From NCBI GenBank assembly GCA_021772895.1, contig JAJFLC010000012.1, forward strand, positions 1 through 64,000: a stretch of DNA of 64,000 nt, given 5' to 3'. Under the pieces are notes generated by a model. The model worked only from the letters and a program-made list of their open reading frames with translations. It was not told the origin of the DNA and ran no database searches. The stretch comes from Mariprofundaceae bacterium (GTDB lineage Bacteria > Pseudomonadota > Zetaproteobacteria > Mariprofundales > Mariprofundaceae). Positions 46,577-56,935 of the stretch are shown one piece after another. Position numbers and translations under genes: made by a program. Each line of letters opens with the position of its first letter. The first letter of the stretch is position 1.

Positions 46577-49500
46577 TTGAGGCTTAAACGGCTCGAACTG
46601 GCTGGCTTCAAGTCCTTCGTAGACCCGACTAAAATCGATTTTGGTGATGGTATCACCTCGATTGTTGGGCCAAATGGCTGTGGCAAATCAAATATCGTCG
46701 ATGCAATTCGCTGGGTTCTTGGTGAGCACTCGGCCAAACATTTACGCGGCGGTGTGATGGATGATCTCATCTTTCAAGGCTCCGATAGCCGCCCTCCCGT
46801 GGCCTTATGTGATGTGGAGTTGACCTTTGCGGTTGAAAAAGGACGCTTACCCAGCCCTTATCACGACATGGATGAAATTCGCATTCGCAGACGCCTGACC
46901 CGTGAAGGTGGCTCCGATGGATTCATCAACGGCAAAATGGCTCGCATTAAAGATATTGTAGATATTTTTCTTGATACAGGCATCTCTACACGTGCCTATG
47001 CCATTGTTGAACAAGGCTCCATTTCCCGCATGATCACTGCCAAACCGGAAGAACGGCGTTCGCTTTTTGAAGAGGCTGCGGGTGTCATGAAATACCGTTC
47101 CCGCCGCCGCGAATCAGAGCTTAAGATGAACGCCACCCGGCAAAATCTGGAACGTGTAACTGATCTGCTCGAAGAAGTGCGCTCACAATGCCGAAGCCTG
47201 AAACAACAATCATCCCGTGCGGAGCGATTCAAAACATTACAGGAAGAGTGTGAACAGCTACAGGCTCACAGTTTTGGCATCCGTTATCGCCAGATGAATC
47301 AGCAGGTTGCTGCGATTAAACTACAGCTTGCCGAGGCGGAAAAACAGGAAGCAGAAAAAGCCTGTATCCACAGTGAAACTGAAAAACAATTAAGCAAAGC
47401 GCGTGACAACCTCATTGCACATGAAACGGAAGCTCAGATCAAACAGGATGAGTTGCGCAGCGCCGAACAAAATCGTGCAGCACTCCAGCAACAGGCTGAA
47501 CGCATGGCAGGCGAACGCAAACTGTTAGCCGAACGCAAGGGCGGCCTGGAACAACGTATCGAAGAGTCTAAAAATCGTTCAGAACAATTGGCCAATGAGA
47601 TGGAACGCCTGAAAGAGCAGATGGAGTCCAGTGATGACAGCCGCCTGAAACAGGCAACACATGATGCTCAGGTTCAAGTATCAAACGCTCAGAAAGCTTA
47701 TAACCAAGCACGTGAACAACGTGATTTACTTTTGGCTGAACATGAACGCCTGCGCAGTGCTTTTGAAAACCAGGAAAAACGCCGTCAGGAATCCCGAAGT
47801 GCTTTAGAGCGTCTTGAGGCCAGGCAACAGAATGTTCAACGCCAGATTGAAGAGGCAACATCCCGTTTAAGTGAAAGTGAAGCTATTATTTTACTCGCGC
47901 GTACCAGCGCTCAAAATGCAGAGAAAAAAACCGCTGCTACATCCAAACAACTTGAAAACGCCCAGAAAAGCCTTGATACATGCAGGGCCAACCGTGAAAC
48001 AGCCATCCATGCACGCGCAACATGTGAACAGCAGGTTCGTACACTGCGTGGCGAATCACGTGAGCTTGCTGCTCAACTGGAACATCAGGATGTGCCAGAT
48101 GCCCTGCGTGAGCAGATGCGTTCCAAAGGTGCTGTCTGGGTCGATGAATCCCTTCAAGTGCCAGCAGGTTTGGAACAGGCCGTTGCCGCAGCCCTTCGTG
48201 GGCGCGCAGCAGATGTAAGCCTGCCAGGCAATCCCGACCTCTCCGGCTGGCAGGAACTCTGTGCCCAGGCCAAAGATGCTCCGATTGCCATGTTTGCATC
48301 CGGGCTTATCAAGAACAAAGCCATCGATAACAACAATGAAAGCTTGGCATCAGCAATCGGACTCACTCAGGAGCATCCGTTATACCCGGTTTTTTCACAC
48401 ATTCTGTTGTGTGATAACGTTTTCAATTCAAAACCTTCCGAGCACGACTGCCTTGTCAGCAAAGATGGTTGGCGATTGGAGTCCAATGGCTGGCTCATTC
48501 CACCGGCACAAAGCCATACGGCTCGTCGCCTGACGTTGCAAAGAGAGCAGCGCGAATGCACAGGCAGATTGAAAAAGCTTGAGCAGGAACTTGAAAAACT
48601 GGAACAGAATGTCACTCAAAATGAAGCTGCATTGACACTTCAACAACAAAACTGGCAGACACAACACCTTGAAGCTACAGAAGCAGAAAGTGCACTGAAA
48701 TCTTCTCATGCAGCCCTTGTACGACATGAAGATGAACAACATTCCATTCAATCCCGCATCACACATTTAACGGCTGAAAATAGTGAAATCAGTCAGGACA
48801 TTCAACACTGGAAAGCACAGCAAAATGGTTTGACCCATATGGATGATAAACAGCAGCTTGAAGCCAAAAAGAGACTCGATACACAGGTAGAAAAACAACA
48901 TCAGTGTGAACAGCAACTTCAACAGGCCAGAAGTAAACTCTCCGCATCCGAGCAGGCAATGGCACTGCACCAGCAAGCACTGGAAAATCTACATCGTGAA
49001 CATAAAAGAATTGCACAAGAGCGCGAGCATCTGGCCGCAAGAAACCAACAGGACCTGAAACAACTCGAAAACACCATGCAAGAGATCACAGCAAGCGCGG
49101 AACACAAAGATCTGGATAAAGAGTTACGCAAAACAGCAGAAAAAGTTGAAGCCGCTCATCAGGCACTGAATGCAATTCGGCAGAAAGGCCATGCGTTACA
49201 GCAGCATGCCCATAGCTCTGAGCGTGCTGAACGCGATGCACGCATGGTTAGCCAGCAAGGCAATGAAAGCCGTCAAAAAGTTGAAATCCATCTGGCAACC
49301 GAACAGGCACGCATTCAGGATCTTGAGAGCGAAATCACCCAACGATTCAAGGTTTCAGTCCAAACGCTGCTGGATAACATTGATAAATCAGAAGAATCCT
49401 CTGGAGAAAAACCGGAAGAAAATGCGGACAGGATCATCCAGCGCGCCAGAGAACTGGAAGAACGTTTAAGCAGATTCGGCCCGGTTAACCTGCTGGCGAT

Positions 49501-50074
49501 TGAAGAGTTTCAACAGGCATCCGAGCGAGAAGTTTTTTTAAGTGAGCAGGCGAATGATCTTGAAACAAGCCTGAACACCCTGACTGATACCATTTCACGC
49601 ATTGATCGCACTATGCGCCAGCGTTTTATTGATGTTTTTAATGAAACCAACCTGATCTTTAAAGAGATGTTTCCTCGCCTGTTTGGTGGCGGACGTGCCG
49701 AACTACAACTTGATTCTGATGACATATTAACGGCTGGTGTCAACGTAGTTGCCCAACCACCCGGAAAACGCTTGGGCGACATTGCGCTTTTATCTGGTGG
49801 TGAAAAGGCCCTGACTGCGGTTGCACTGGTTTTTTCAATTTTCAAGATCAAACCAGCGCCTTTCTGTATCCTTGATGAAGTCGATGCACCACTTGATGAT
49901 GCCAATGTCAGCCGTTACAACGATATGATCCATGAACTTTCCAACACGGTTCAATTTCTTGCCATCTCCCACAACAAACTCACCATGCAAAAAGCTGATC
50001 GTCTGATTGGTGTTTCAATGCCGGAGCCGGGCGTCTCTCGCATCGTTGCAGTCGATATGTCCGAAATGAGCTGA
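46577..50074 (+). CDS. smc: Chromosome segregation protein SMC
   Basis: The 1165-residue ATPase has Walker A GPNGCGKSNIVDAIRW near residue 32, two long coiled-coil arms (about 170-500 and 660-1000), a hinge around 505-620, the ABC signature LSGGEKA at ~1072 and Walker B CILDEVDAPLDD at ~1098. It organises the nucleoid with ScpAB. TTG start preceded by GAAGG. Confidence 0.97.
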   Translation: MRLKRLELAGFKSFVDPTKIDFGDGITSIVGPNGCGKSNIVDAIRWVLGEHSAKHLRGGVMDDLIFQGSDSRPPVALCDVELTFAVEKGRLPSPYHDMDEIRIRRRLTREGGSDGFINGKMARIKDIVDIFLDTGISTRAYAIVEQGSISRMITAKPEERRSLFEEAAGVMKYRSRRRESELKMNATRQNLERVTDLLEEVRSQCRSLKQQSSRAERFKTLQEECEQLQAHSFGIRYRQMNQQVAAIKLQLAEAEKQEAEKACIHSETEKQLSKARDNLIAHETEAQIKQDELRSAEQNRAALQQQAERMAGERKLLAERKGGLEQRIEESKNRSEQLANEMERLKEQMESSDDSRLKQATHDAQVQVSNAQKAYNQAREQRDLLLAEHERLRSAFENQEKRRQESRSALERLEARQQNVQRQIEEATSRLSESEAIILLARTSAQNAEKKTAATSKQLENAQKSLDTCRANRETAIHARATCEQQVRTLRGESRELAAQLEHQDVPDALREQMRSKGAVWVDESLQVPAGLEQAVAAALRGRAADVSLPGNPDLSGWQELCAQAKDAPIAMFASGLIKNKAIDNNNESLASAIGLTQEHPLYPVFSHILLCDNVFNSKPSEHDCLVSKDGWRLESNGWLIPPAQSHTARRLTLQREQRECTGRLKKLEQELEKLEQNVTQNEAALTLQQQNWQTQHLEATEAESALKSSHAALVRHEDEQHSIQSRITHLTAENSEISQDIQHWKAQQNGLTHMDDKQQLEAKKRLDTQVEKQHQCEQQLQQARSKLSASEQAMALHQQALENLHREHKRIAQEREHLAARNQQDLKQLENTMQEITASAEHKDLDKELRKTAEKVEAAHQALNAIRQKGHALQQHAHSSERAERDARMVSQQGNESRQKVEIHLATEQARIQDLESEITQRFKVSVQTLLDNIDKSEESSGEKPEENADRIIQRARELEERLSRFGPVNLLAIEEFQQASEREVFLSEQANDLETSLNTLTDTISRIDRTMRQRFIDVFNETNLIFKEMFPRLFGGGRAELQLDSDDILTAGVNVVAQPPGKRLGDIALLSGGEKALTAVALVFSIFKIKPAPFCILDEVDAPLDDANVSRYNDMIHELSNTVQFLAISHNKLTMQKADRLIGVSMPEPGVSRIVAVDMSEMS

Positions 50075-50174
50075 TTTCAATAAACGCCAGCCCTGAATCT
50101 TTAACCCTGAATTTTCACATAATGAACCTGTTGCTTGTTGATATTCATCCATTTCCGCTAGTATCGGGCTTTCC

Positions 50175-51539
50175 ATGTTAAACGAGACCATCAAACAATC
50201 ACGTTCAGACAAAAATCTGGACACACTTTTCATGAAAACATACGGCTGCCAGATGAACGAATATGACTCATCCCGTATGGCTGACCTGATGAAAGAGGCC
50301 TATGGTTTGCGCCTTGTTGCAACACCTGACGATGCAGATGTTATTCTGATGAACACCTGCTCAGTACGTGAAAAAGCAGAAGATAAAGTCTATTCCGAGC
50401 TTGGCCGTTACAAAAAAATAAAAGATAAACGCCCTGACCTGATTATCGGTGTCGGTGGCTGTGTCGGCCAGCAAGAGGGAGACCGAATTCAAAAACGTGC
50501 GCCCTATGTTGATATCGTATTTGGCCCGCAGACTTATCACAACCTGCCAGAGATGGTAAAACAGATTCGGCGGGGACGCGTCCATTTAACCGCCACTGAA
50601 ATGCCTGAAATTGAAAAATTTGATCACCTGCCAACACCTGAAACACATGGTCTTTCAGGTTATGTCACCATCATGGAAGGCTGTGATAAATTTTGCACAT
50701 TTTGTGTGGTTCCTTATACACGGGGACCTGAGCTATCCCGGCCTGTTCATGATGTATTGGATGAATGCCAGAAGCTACTCGATAAAGGTGCGCTTGAGCT
50801 CAATCTTTTGGGTCAGAATGTCAATGGTTACAGGGGTGCAGGGCCTGATGGCGAAGAGTGGGACTTTACAATGTTGCTTTATGCCGTAGCAGCACTGAAA
50901 AAGCTGAAACGCTTGCGGTTCATCACCAGTCATCCTATGGAAATGACCACCGAGCTGGCCATCGCATTTGGAGAGATTCCTAAACTCATGCCGTTTTTTC
51001 ATCTGCCCGTTCAAAGCGGATCGGATCAGATTCTTAAAGCCATGCATCGTGGTCATACACGTGATGACTACTTCCGCATGATTGATGAGCTTCGTGAACA
51101 CTGCCCTGACATTGCGCTCTCCTCAGACTTTATCATCGGTTATCCCGGTGAGACCGATGAAAACTTTGCAGATACCATTGATCTGGTGAAACGTGTGGGT
51201 TATGACTCCGCCTTTTGTTTCAAATATTCCCCACGGCCAGGCACACCTGCATCCAAAGTCATCGATGATATTCCAGAAAGTGTCAAAGATGCCCGCCTGC
51301 AAACCTTATTGGAACTCACACGTGAACAAGCTAAAACATCCACAAAACGTCAGGTTGGCAAAACGCTGGATATCCTTGTTGAAAAAGAAGGTAAAAACCC
51401 GGGCGACATGCAAGGGCGCACACCTGACTTCAAAATTGTTCACTTTCAAGGGCAACCAAGACAGATTGGTCAAATTATGCCTGTAAAAATAACTGAAGCG
51501 TATGCTCAATCGTTAAGAGGAGAACTCTTTTTTGCGTAG
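50175..51539 (+). CDS. miaB: tRNA-2-methylthio-N6-dimethylallyladenosine synthase
   Basis: A radical-SAM methylthiotransferase modifying A37 in tRNAs. The N-terminal UPF0004 domain has its three cysteines (TYGCQMNEYDS, NTCSVREKA, GGCVGQ). The radical SAM motif is CDKFCTFC, and a C-terminal TRAM domain completes the 454 residues. Start of the conserved block miaB-ybeZ-ybeY-corC-lnt. Confidence 0.97.
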   Translation: MLNETIKQSRSDKNLDTLFMKTYGCQMNEYDSSRMADLMKEAYGLRLVATPDDADVILMNTCSVREKAEDKVYSELGRYKKIKDKRPDLIIGVGGCVGQQEGDRIQKRAPYVDIVFGPQTYHNLPEMVKQIRRGRVHLTATEMPEIEKFDHLPTPETHGLSGYVTIMEGCDKFCTFCVVPYTRGPELSRPVHDVLDECQKLLDKGALELNLLGQNVNGYRGAGPDGEEWDFTMLLYAVAALKKLKRLRFITSHPMEMTTELAIAFGEIPKLMPFFHLPVQSGSDQILKAMHRGHTRDDYFRMIDELREHCPDIALSSDFIIGYPGETDENFADTIDLVKRVGYDSAFCFKYSPRPGTPASKVIDDIPESVKDARLQTLLELTREQAKTSTKRQVGKTLDILVEKEGKNPGDMQGRTPDFKIVHFQGQPRQIGQIMPVKITEAYAQSLRGELFFA

Positions 51540-51592
51540 CATCCGTGCTGCTCAAATAGAAAGTTGATATGGAAGGGAACAGGGAAACCAAT

Positions 51593-52555
51593 ATGCAAAC
51601 AATCGACCTTTCATCGATGGGCACCTCAATGCTCACAGCACTTTGCGGACCAGGAAACAAAACGTTAAAACAGGTTGAATCACACTTTGACGTCCGTTTT
51701 CTCGGTAAACCCGGCACATGGACCATTGAAGGAGAACAGGCAATAAGGGCTGCAACCGCAATCACACAGCTTGCTCAACAACTTGAACAGGGATCATTAA
51801 CACAAGTTGATATTGCAGGCGTGCTGGCTGATGGTCTCATGGATAAAGATGCATCAACACATTCATCCGAGAATGAAAACAATATAGATCGACAAGGCCC
51901 GGTTTTGATCGCAGGTCGCCGTCACATTCAAGGAAAAACCACAAATCAACGCCTTTACCTAAAAGCCATACATGACAACACGCTGACACTTTCCATTGGG
52001 CCTGCGGGTTCTGGGAAAACCTATCTGGCTGTTGCCGCAGCCGTCGTTGCACTTAATGCACATGAGTTCGAGCGTATTATTCTAACACGCCCGGCTGTGG
52101 AAGCAGGTGAACGCCTCGGCTTTCTTCCGGGCGACTTACAGCAAAAGATCGACCCCTATCTACGCCCCCTTTTTGATGCTCTTTCCGATATGCTGGGCAT
52201 TGAAAAGATGAATGCGATGATGGAAGCCGGACGTATTGAAATCGCACCACTGGCTTACATGCGCGGACGTACACTCAATGATGCTTTTATTATTCTCGAT
52301 GAAGCACAAAATACCACACGCGCACAAATGAAAATGTTTCTGACCCGGTTGGGTTTTGGTTCAAAGATGGTGGTCACAGGAGACAGCACACAGGTTGACC
52401 TGCCCAACCATCAGCATAGTGGCCTGTTGCATGCACTTCAGGTGCTCGAACATGTGAAAGATATTGGTATTTGCCGTTTAACCGCAAACGATGTTGTACG
52501 TCACCGGCTGGTTGAAAAGATCGTTTCAGCCTATGAAGAACGTGAAGATGATTGA
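51593..52555 (+). CDS. ybeZ: PhoH-family ATPase YbeZ
   Basis: The protein has Walker A IGPAGSGKTYLAVAAAV and Walker B FIILDEAQNTT, with an N-terminal KH-like RNA-binding region (CGPGNKTLKQVESHF). YbeZ partners YbeY in rRNA maturation. I chose the ATG at 51593, which has AGGGA 7 nt upstream, over an ATG at 51569 with weaker signal, giving 320 residues. Its stop overlaps ybeY. Confidence 0.94.
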   Translation: MQTIDLSSMGTSMLTALCGPGNKTLKQVESHFDVRFLGKPGTWTIEGEQAIRAATAITQLAQQLEQGSLTQVDIAGVLADGLMDKDASTHSSENENNIDRQGPVLIAGRRHIQGKTTNQRLYLKAIHDNTLTLSIGPAGSGKTYLAVAAAVVALNAHEFERIILTRPAVEAGERLGFLPGDLQQKIDPYLRPLFDALSDMLGIEKMNAMMEAGRIEIAPLAYMRGRTLNDAFIILDEAQNTTRAQMKMFLTRLGFGSKMVVTGDSTQVDLPNHQHSGLLHALQVLEHVKDIGICRLTANDVVRHRLVEKIVSAYEEREDD

Positions 52556-53042
52556 TATCATGATTGATGAGGGCGTTGCTGGACAAGTGAGTAGCTCTTT
52601 ACCTGATGAAAAAAGTATTCAAGCCACTGTTGAGGCTGCCTGTATTGAAGCAGGTCTCTCGCACGTACCTTCGCTCTGTATCCGTTTTTCCGATGATGTA
52701 ACCGTACAAGCCTTAAATCTTGAATGGCGGAAAAAAGATGCTGTAACGGATATCCTCTCTTTCCCCATGCAGGAGGAGGGTAAGTTTGATGTGAACCAGC
52801 CACTCGGAGATATGATTTTTGCAACACCTTTTACCATTCAGGAATCTGTTAGACTGGCACTGCCTGCCACCGATCACATGCTTCACCTGATTGTTCATGG
52901 CACACTCCATCTATTAGGCTATGATCATATCAATGATGACGAAGCCAAAGCCATGCACACACATGAACGCAGCGTTATGAAAAAACTTGGCCTGCATGAC
53001 CCCTACCCCGATGAGCTGTACAAGGATGAAGCACATGGCTAA
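52548..53042 (+). CDS. ybeY: Endoribonuclease YbeY
   Basis: A single-strand endonuclease for 16S rRNA 3'-end maturation and ribosome quality control. The zinc motif H-G-x-L-H-L-x-G-Y-D-H is intact (HGTLHLLGYDH). The start is one of several in-frame ATGs. I prefer 52548, which overlaps the ybeZ stop and gives 164 residues; 52533 is possible. Confidence 0.95.
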   Translation: MIDIMIDEGVAGQVSSSLPDEKSIQATVEAACIEAGLSHVPSLCIRFSDDVTVQALNLEWRKKDAVTDILSFPMQEEGKFDVNQPLGDMIFATPFTIQESVRLALPATDHMLHLIVHGTLHLLGYDHINDDEAKAMHTHERSVMKKLGLHDPYPDELYKDEAHG

Positions 53043-53850
53043 GCGCTGGCAGGAATGGCTGCGAAAAAAACTACTCGACCGCTTAAGGCCCGGACGAACC
53101 GATGAGGAACTGTTAGCACTGATCAGTCGTGCAGAAGGCATACACTCGGATGAACAACGGCGTCACATGGAACGTATGGTGGAGTTTTATGATACCCGCG
53201 TTCGTGAAGTCATGATTCCACGATCTGACATCAAGTCAGTTGAAATTGGCATGTCTCTGACAGAGGCTGAAAAAGCCATGTCAGAAAGTGGTGTCACACG
53301 ATTGCCTGTGATTGATGGTGAGCTGGATCGTGTCCTTGGCGTGATCCATGTGTGGGATCTTTTTTCAGCCAGAGTTCAGAACGAATCACCTACGCTAAGT
53401 GACCTGATTCGCCCATGCCAAAATGTGTCTGAGTTAGAACGTGTCTCCGGGCTACTTTCAGAAATGCGTGAAGGCAGTCATATCGCCATCGTGCTCGACG
53501 AATTTGGTGGAACTGCCGGACTGGTCACGCTCTCAGACCTTCTCGAAGAAATCGTTGGCCCCATTGATGAAGGTGGTGATTCTGATGAAGATGCAGATTT
53601 TCAACGAACCGATAACGGTGCCTTGGAAGTTCAGGCACGTATGCATGTTGAAGATTTTGCAGAATTACTTGAACTAAAGGTACCGAAAGGTGATTTTGAC
53701 ACCGTCGGCGGTTTGATTGTTACAGAGCTTGGACGCATCCCGGTGAAGGGTGAGCAAATTAAAGTCGCAGGACTCAATATCCATGTTCAGGATGCAGACC
53801 CACGCAGAATTATCCAAGTCCTGATCAAACCGGATTCAAACGGCAGCTGA
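53035..53850 (+). CDS. corC: CorC/HlyC-family CBS-domain protein
   Basis: The protein has two CBS domains (about 55-185, beginning VMIPRSDIKSVEI) and a C-terminal CorC_HlyC domain (VQARMHVEDFAELL...TVGGLIVTELGRIP). It lacks the DUF21 membrane domain, as does E. coli CorC (YbeX), which is linked to Mg/Co efflux and ribosome metabolism. The ATG at 53035 overlaps the ybeY stop and follows AAGG, giving 271 residues. Confidence 0.94.
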   Translation: MAKRWQEWLRKKLLDRLRPGRTDEELLALISRAEGIHSDEQRRHMERMVEFYDTRVREVMIPRSDIKSVEIGMSLTEAEKAMSESGVTRLPVIDGELDRVLGVIHVWDLFSARVQNESPTLSDLIRPCQNVSELERVSGLLSEMREGSHIAIVLDEFGGTAGLVTLSDLLEEIVGPIDEGGDSDEDADFQRTDNGALEVQARMHVEDFAELLELKVPKGDFDTVGGLIVTELGRIPVKGEQIKVAGLNIHVQDADPRRIIQVLIKPDSNGS

Positions 53851-53855
53851 TTCAT

Positions 53856-55361
53856 ATGTTTATGGAGCAGGAAAAAAAGAAAATCAAACTGCAACAACTC
53901 ATCCTTACCTTTCTTTGCGGCGCAGCGATGCAATTCAGCTTCTCCCCTTATGATCTAAACTGGCTGGCCGTCATCGCAATCGCGATCTGGGCACAGCTAT
54001 TGATCAAAAGCCACCACCCGTTCCTGATAAGTTATGCATTTGGTTTTGGCTGGTTCGGTTTGGGTTCATGGTGGCTGGCAGACACATTCCATCTCTACGG
54101 GGGCTTGAACTATCCACTGGCCTATGTCTGTGTCGCACTGGTGGGTGCTATTCTGGCCTTTTTTCCAGCCTTCTGGGGCTGGTTAAGTGTTCGAATTGCC
54201 AGCAACAGCAACTGGATTATTTTTGTTTTCCCGGCAACTGCGGTGCTTATTGAATGGCTTCGTGGACACCTCTTTACCGGCTTACCCTGGACTTCCCTTG
54301 GCAATCTCATTCTGGATACACCCGCTATCGGCTGGGCCGGTGTCATTGGGGTTTATGGTGCTGCATTTATTCCTGCTTTGATTGCCATCGGACTTGCCAC
54401 GTTTTTTGACCGTCGCACAACATCAACCGCAGTGCCTGCACTTATTTTTTGCATCCTGTTTGTATGGTTCTCACCTCAAAGTGTTGAGTTGGAAGGAAAA
54501 GAAAAAACCGTATCGCTGGTTCAGGGAAATATTCCTCAGGATGTAAAATGGGATCGTGCATTTCTGACTGAAACCATGCATCGCTACGACAACCTTTCAA
54601 CCGCTGTTGCTGACAGCAGTGATCTTCTTATCTGGCCTGAAGCCGCTATACCCTTCTTTCTTTCACGCGCGCCCGGTTGGGATCAATGGCTCAAAAACCG
54701 TGTCACTTTATGGAATCAACCTCTGTTATTTGGTGGTTTGAAAGTTACTGGCAAAAAAGAATCATCCGATATCCCCAATGCCCAAAATGGGCTATTTCTT
54801 CAAATGCCCAGCCAAGGCGAACGTCATTTTACAGGCAAACATCACCTTGTGCCCTTTGGTGAATATGTCCCATCCTGGCTGCCCTGGTTAAGTAAACTGG
54901 TTCCCAACATCGCTGATTTTCAAGCCGCTGAAAACGGGGGCGTGTTAACGACCAGTGATACAATTTTTGGCTCACTGATTTGTTATGAATCCATTTTCCC
55001 TGAAGAGGCCAGATCACGTGTAACGCAAGGTGCACAAGTGCTCGTCGTTGTGACCAATGATGCATGGTATGGAAAAAGCCCCGCCGCATGGCAACACCTT
55101 CAGGCCGCCAGAATGCGTGCGGTTGAAACAGGGCGATACGTGCTTCGTGCTGCCAATACCGGTGTTTCAGCCATCATCGCGCCAAATGGCAACATCAAAG
55201 CAAGCATACCGTGGTGGACGCAAGGTGTAGTAAAAGGTACATATCAACTTTCAAACGTGGTGACGCCTTATCAAAAGTGGGGTGACCTGCCACCGTTAAT
55301 GTTAGCAGGCCTGCTTATATTGGCTGCCTGCCTGTGGAGAAAACCGTGGAAGAAACAATGA
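53856..55361 (+). CDS. lnt: Apolipoprotein N-acyltransferase
   Basis: A 501-residue enzyme that adds the third acyl chain to lipoproteins at the periplasmic face. Six to seven N-terminal spans precede a nitrilase domain with the Glu-Lys-Cys triad: Glu in LLIWPEAAIPFF, Lys in GKHHLVPFGEY and Cys in LICYESIFPE. The C-terminal span is present. Its stop overlaps the gpsA start. Confidence 0.96.
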   Translation: MFMEQEKKKIKLQQLILTFLCGAAMQFSFSPYDLNWLAVIAIAIWAQLLIKSHHPFLISYAFGFGWFGLGSWWLADTFHLYGGLNYPLAYVCVALVGAILAFFPAFWGWLSVRIASNSNWIIFVFPATAVLIEWLRGHLFTGLPWTSLGNLILDTPAIGWAGVIGVYGAAFIPALIAIGLATFFDRRTTSTAVPALIFCILFVWFSPQSVELEGKEKTVSLVQGNIPQDVKWDRAFLTETMHRYDNLSTAVADSSDLLIWPEAAIPFFLSRAPGWDQWLKNRVTLWNQPLLFGGLKVTGKKESSDIPNAQNGLFLQMPSQGERHFTGKHHLVPFGEYVPSWLPWLSKLVPNIADFQAAENGGVLTTSDTIFGSLICYESIFPEEARSRVTQGAQVLVVVTNDAWYGKSPAAWQHLQAARMRAVETGRYVLRAANTGVSAIIAPNGNIKASIPWWTQGVVKGTYQLSNVVTPYQKWGDLPPLMLAGLLILAACLWRKPWKKQ

Positions 55362-56344
55362 AACTGGCTCCGGTGTGTGTCATTGGCGCAGGCTCATGGG
55401 GAACAGCTCTGGCGATGGTGTTAGCGCGCCATGGCCGTGATGTGCGTTTGCTTGCCCGCACAGAAACAGTGGCAGCCAATATGACTCAGGAACGTGAAAA
55501 TCGTGATTTTCTTCCCGGCATTCCTTTTCCAAAAATGCTGTCCGTTACCGCTGATTATAATGATGCGTTGGCTGATACCGCCGCAACCGTACTGGCCGTG
55601 CCATGCGCTGCTGCTGATTCAATTTTGAAGACGCTGGAACCACTGCATACACCCGTGATCGCTGCCTGCAAAGGCCTGAACCCTGATACACTGGAACGCA
55701 TTGATGAGCTTTTGATTCGCCATATTGGGCTTGAAAGAACCGCCCTTCTTTCAGGACCATCTTTTGCCAAAGACAGCGCTGAAGGGCTGCCTACAGCGAT
55801 TACCATGGCTGCCCCGAACATCGAACTTGCCAAACAGTGTGCCAAGCTCTTCGACGACCCGGCTTTTAGAATCTATACCAGCACTGATACCGCAGGCGTA
55901 GCACTGGGTGGCGCATTAAAAAATGTTATCGCGATTGCTGCCGGTGTCGCTGCGGGCCTTCATCTTGGACACAGTGCTATGGCAGCCCTGATCACACGTG
56001 GCATTGCTGAAATCTCAAGGCTGGCTGTGGCCTGTGGTGGGCAACCTGAAACCTTAAGTGGCCTGTCAGGGCTCGGCGACCTTGTATTAACATGTACCGG
56101 TGAACTTTCACGCAACCGGAAAATGGGTATAGCGCTGGCAAATGGTATGAGTATTGATAATGCCCGCGCCCATGTCGGGCAGGTTGTAGAAGGCGAAAAG
56201 ACTGCGATTGCAGCATGTAAACTGGCAAAACACCATGACATTGAAATGCCCATATGTGAAACCGTTCAGAGTGTGCTACTGGGGCAAATCAAACCCGGCG
56301 ATGCTGTTTCAAACCTGCTCGCACGCCCTGAAAAAAGCGAATAG
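55358..56344 (+). CDS. gpsA: Glycerol-3-phosphate dehydrogenase [NAD(P)+]
   Basis: The enzyme makes sn-glycerol-3-phosphate for phospholipids. The Rossmann motif VIGAGSWGTALA is at the N-terminus; IAACKGL, LLSGPSFAKD and the catalytic Lys in GGALKNVIAIAAG are intact. The ATG at 55358 (ATGA overlap with lnt, GGAAG upstream) is preferred over a GTG at 55334. 328 residues. Confidence 0.96.
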   Translation: MKLAPVCVIGAGSWGTALAMVLARHGRDVRLLARTETVAANMTQERENRDFLPGIPFPKMLSVTADYNDALADTAATVLAVPCAAADSILKTLEPLHTPVIAACKGLNPDTLERIDELLIRHIGLERTALLSGPSFAKDSAEGLPTAITMAAPNIELAKQCAKLFDDPAFRIYTSTDTAGVALGGALKNVIAIAAGVAAGLHLGHSAMAALITRGIAEISRLAVACGGQPETLSGLSGLGDLVLTCTGELSRNRKMGIALANGMSIDNARAHVGQVVEGEKTAIAACKLAKHHDIEMPICETVQSVLLGQIKPGDAVSNLLARPEKSE

Positions 56345-56359
56345 GCAGACCACCAAAAC

Positions 56360-56881
56360 ATGGGTGATGAAGATCTGTTTTCCAAAGCAATGAGCGTGGT
56401 TCGTCCCATTGCGCAGTCAGATAAAGCCAATATCGAAAAACCAAAACCCCGAAAAGAGATCCTGAAAAAAAGGACACATTCTGTTGCCGCCTCACCTGTT
56501 CAGCATGAGCATATGGAAACAGAACATGATGAAGAGGCATGGATACTAAAAACCAGCGGAATCTCACGAGAAAAAATGAAACAATTAGGGGCTGGCAAAC
56601 CTCCGATTGATATCGAGATTGATCTTCACGGTATGACCCGCAACGAAGCACTATTAACACTGGAAAAAATGCTGGAAGCCGCAGTTGATGAGAAATACCG
56701 TGTTTTATGCATTGTACATGGGCGCGGCTTACACTCACAGGGTAAACCCGTATTAAAAGAGATGGTTTACCAATGGCTCAAGTCCGGGCCTTATGCAAGA
56801 CATATCCTTGCCGCTATTCCTACGCCCTATACCGGAGGTGGCTCCTGCCTCGTATTGCTTCGGCGAAATCGTCCCCGTTGA
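56360..56881 (+). CDS. Smr-domain endonuclease-like protein
   Basis: The 173-residue protein has a disordered basic N-terminal half and a C-terminal Smr domain (IEIDLHGMTRNEALLTLE, VLCIVHGRGLHSQGKPVLK, AAIPTPYTGGGSCLVLL). DLHG, HGRG and the GG loop are all present. Proteobacterial SmrA/SmrB proteins cleave nucleic acid; SmrB acts on mRNA at collided ribosomes. Which member this is remains uncertain. Confidence 0.9.
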   Translation: MGDEDLFSKAMSVVRPIAQSDKANIEKPKPRKEILKKRTHSVAASPVQHEHMETEHDEEAWILKTSGISREKMKQLGAGKPPIDIEIDLHGMTRNEALLTLEKMLEAAVDEKYRVLCIVHGRGLHSQGKPVLKEMVYQWLKSGPYARHILAAIPTPYTGGGSCLVLLRRNRPR

Positions 56882-56909
56882 TGCAAATCGACGCAAATCA
56901 ATGCAAATC
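56880..56909 (+). repeat. Three direct 10-bp repeats upstream of DUF2782 gene
   Basis: GATGCAAATC, GACGCAAATC and AATGCAAATC stand head to tail in exact 10-bp register, ending 26 bp before the next ATG. The first copy overlaps the Smr gene stop codon. Confidence 0.85.
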
Positions 56910-56935
56910 GGTTATCGCTAAGCTATGATAGCCTT

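Noticed and set aside
47568-49131. Minus-strand frames opposite smc
   Set aside because: They are mirror frames of the coiled-coil coding sequence, with no start signals or domains.
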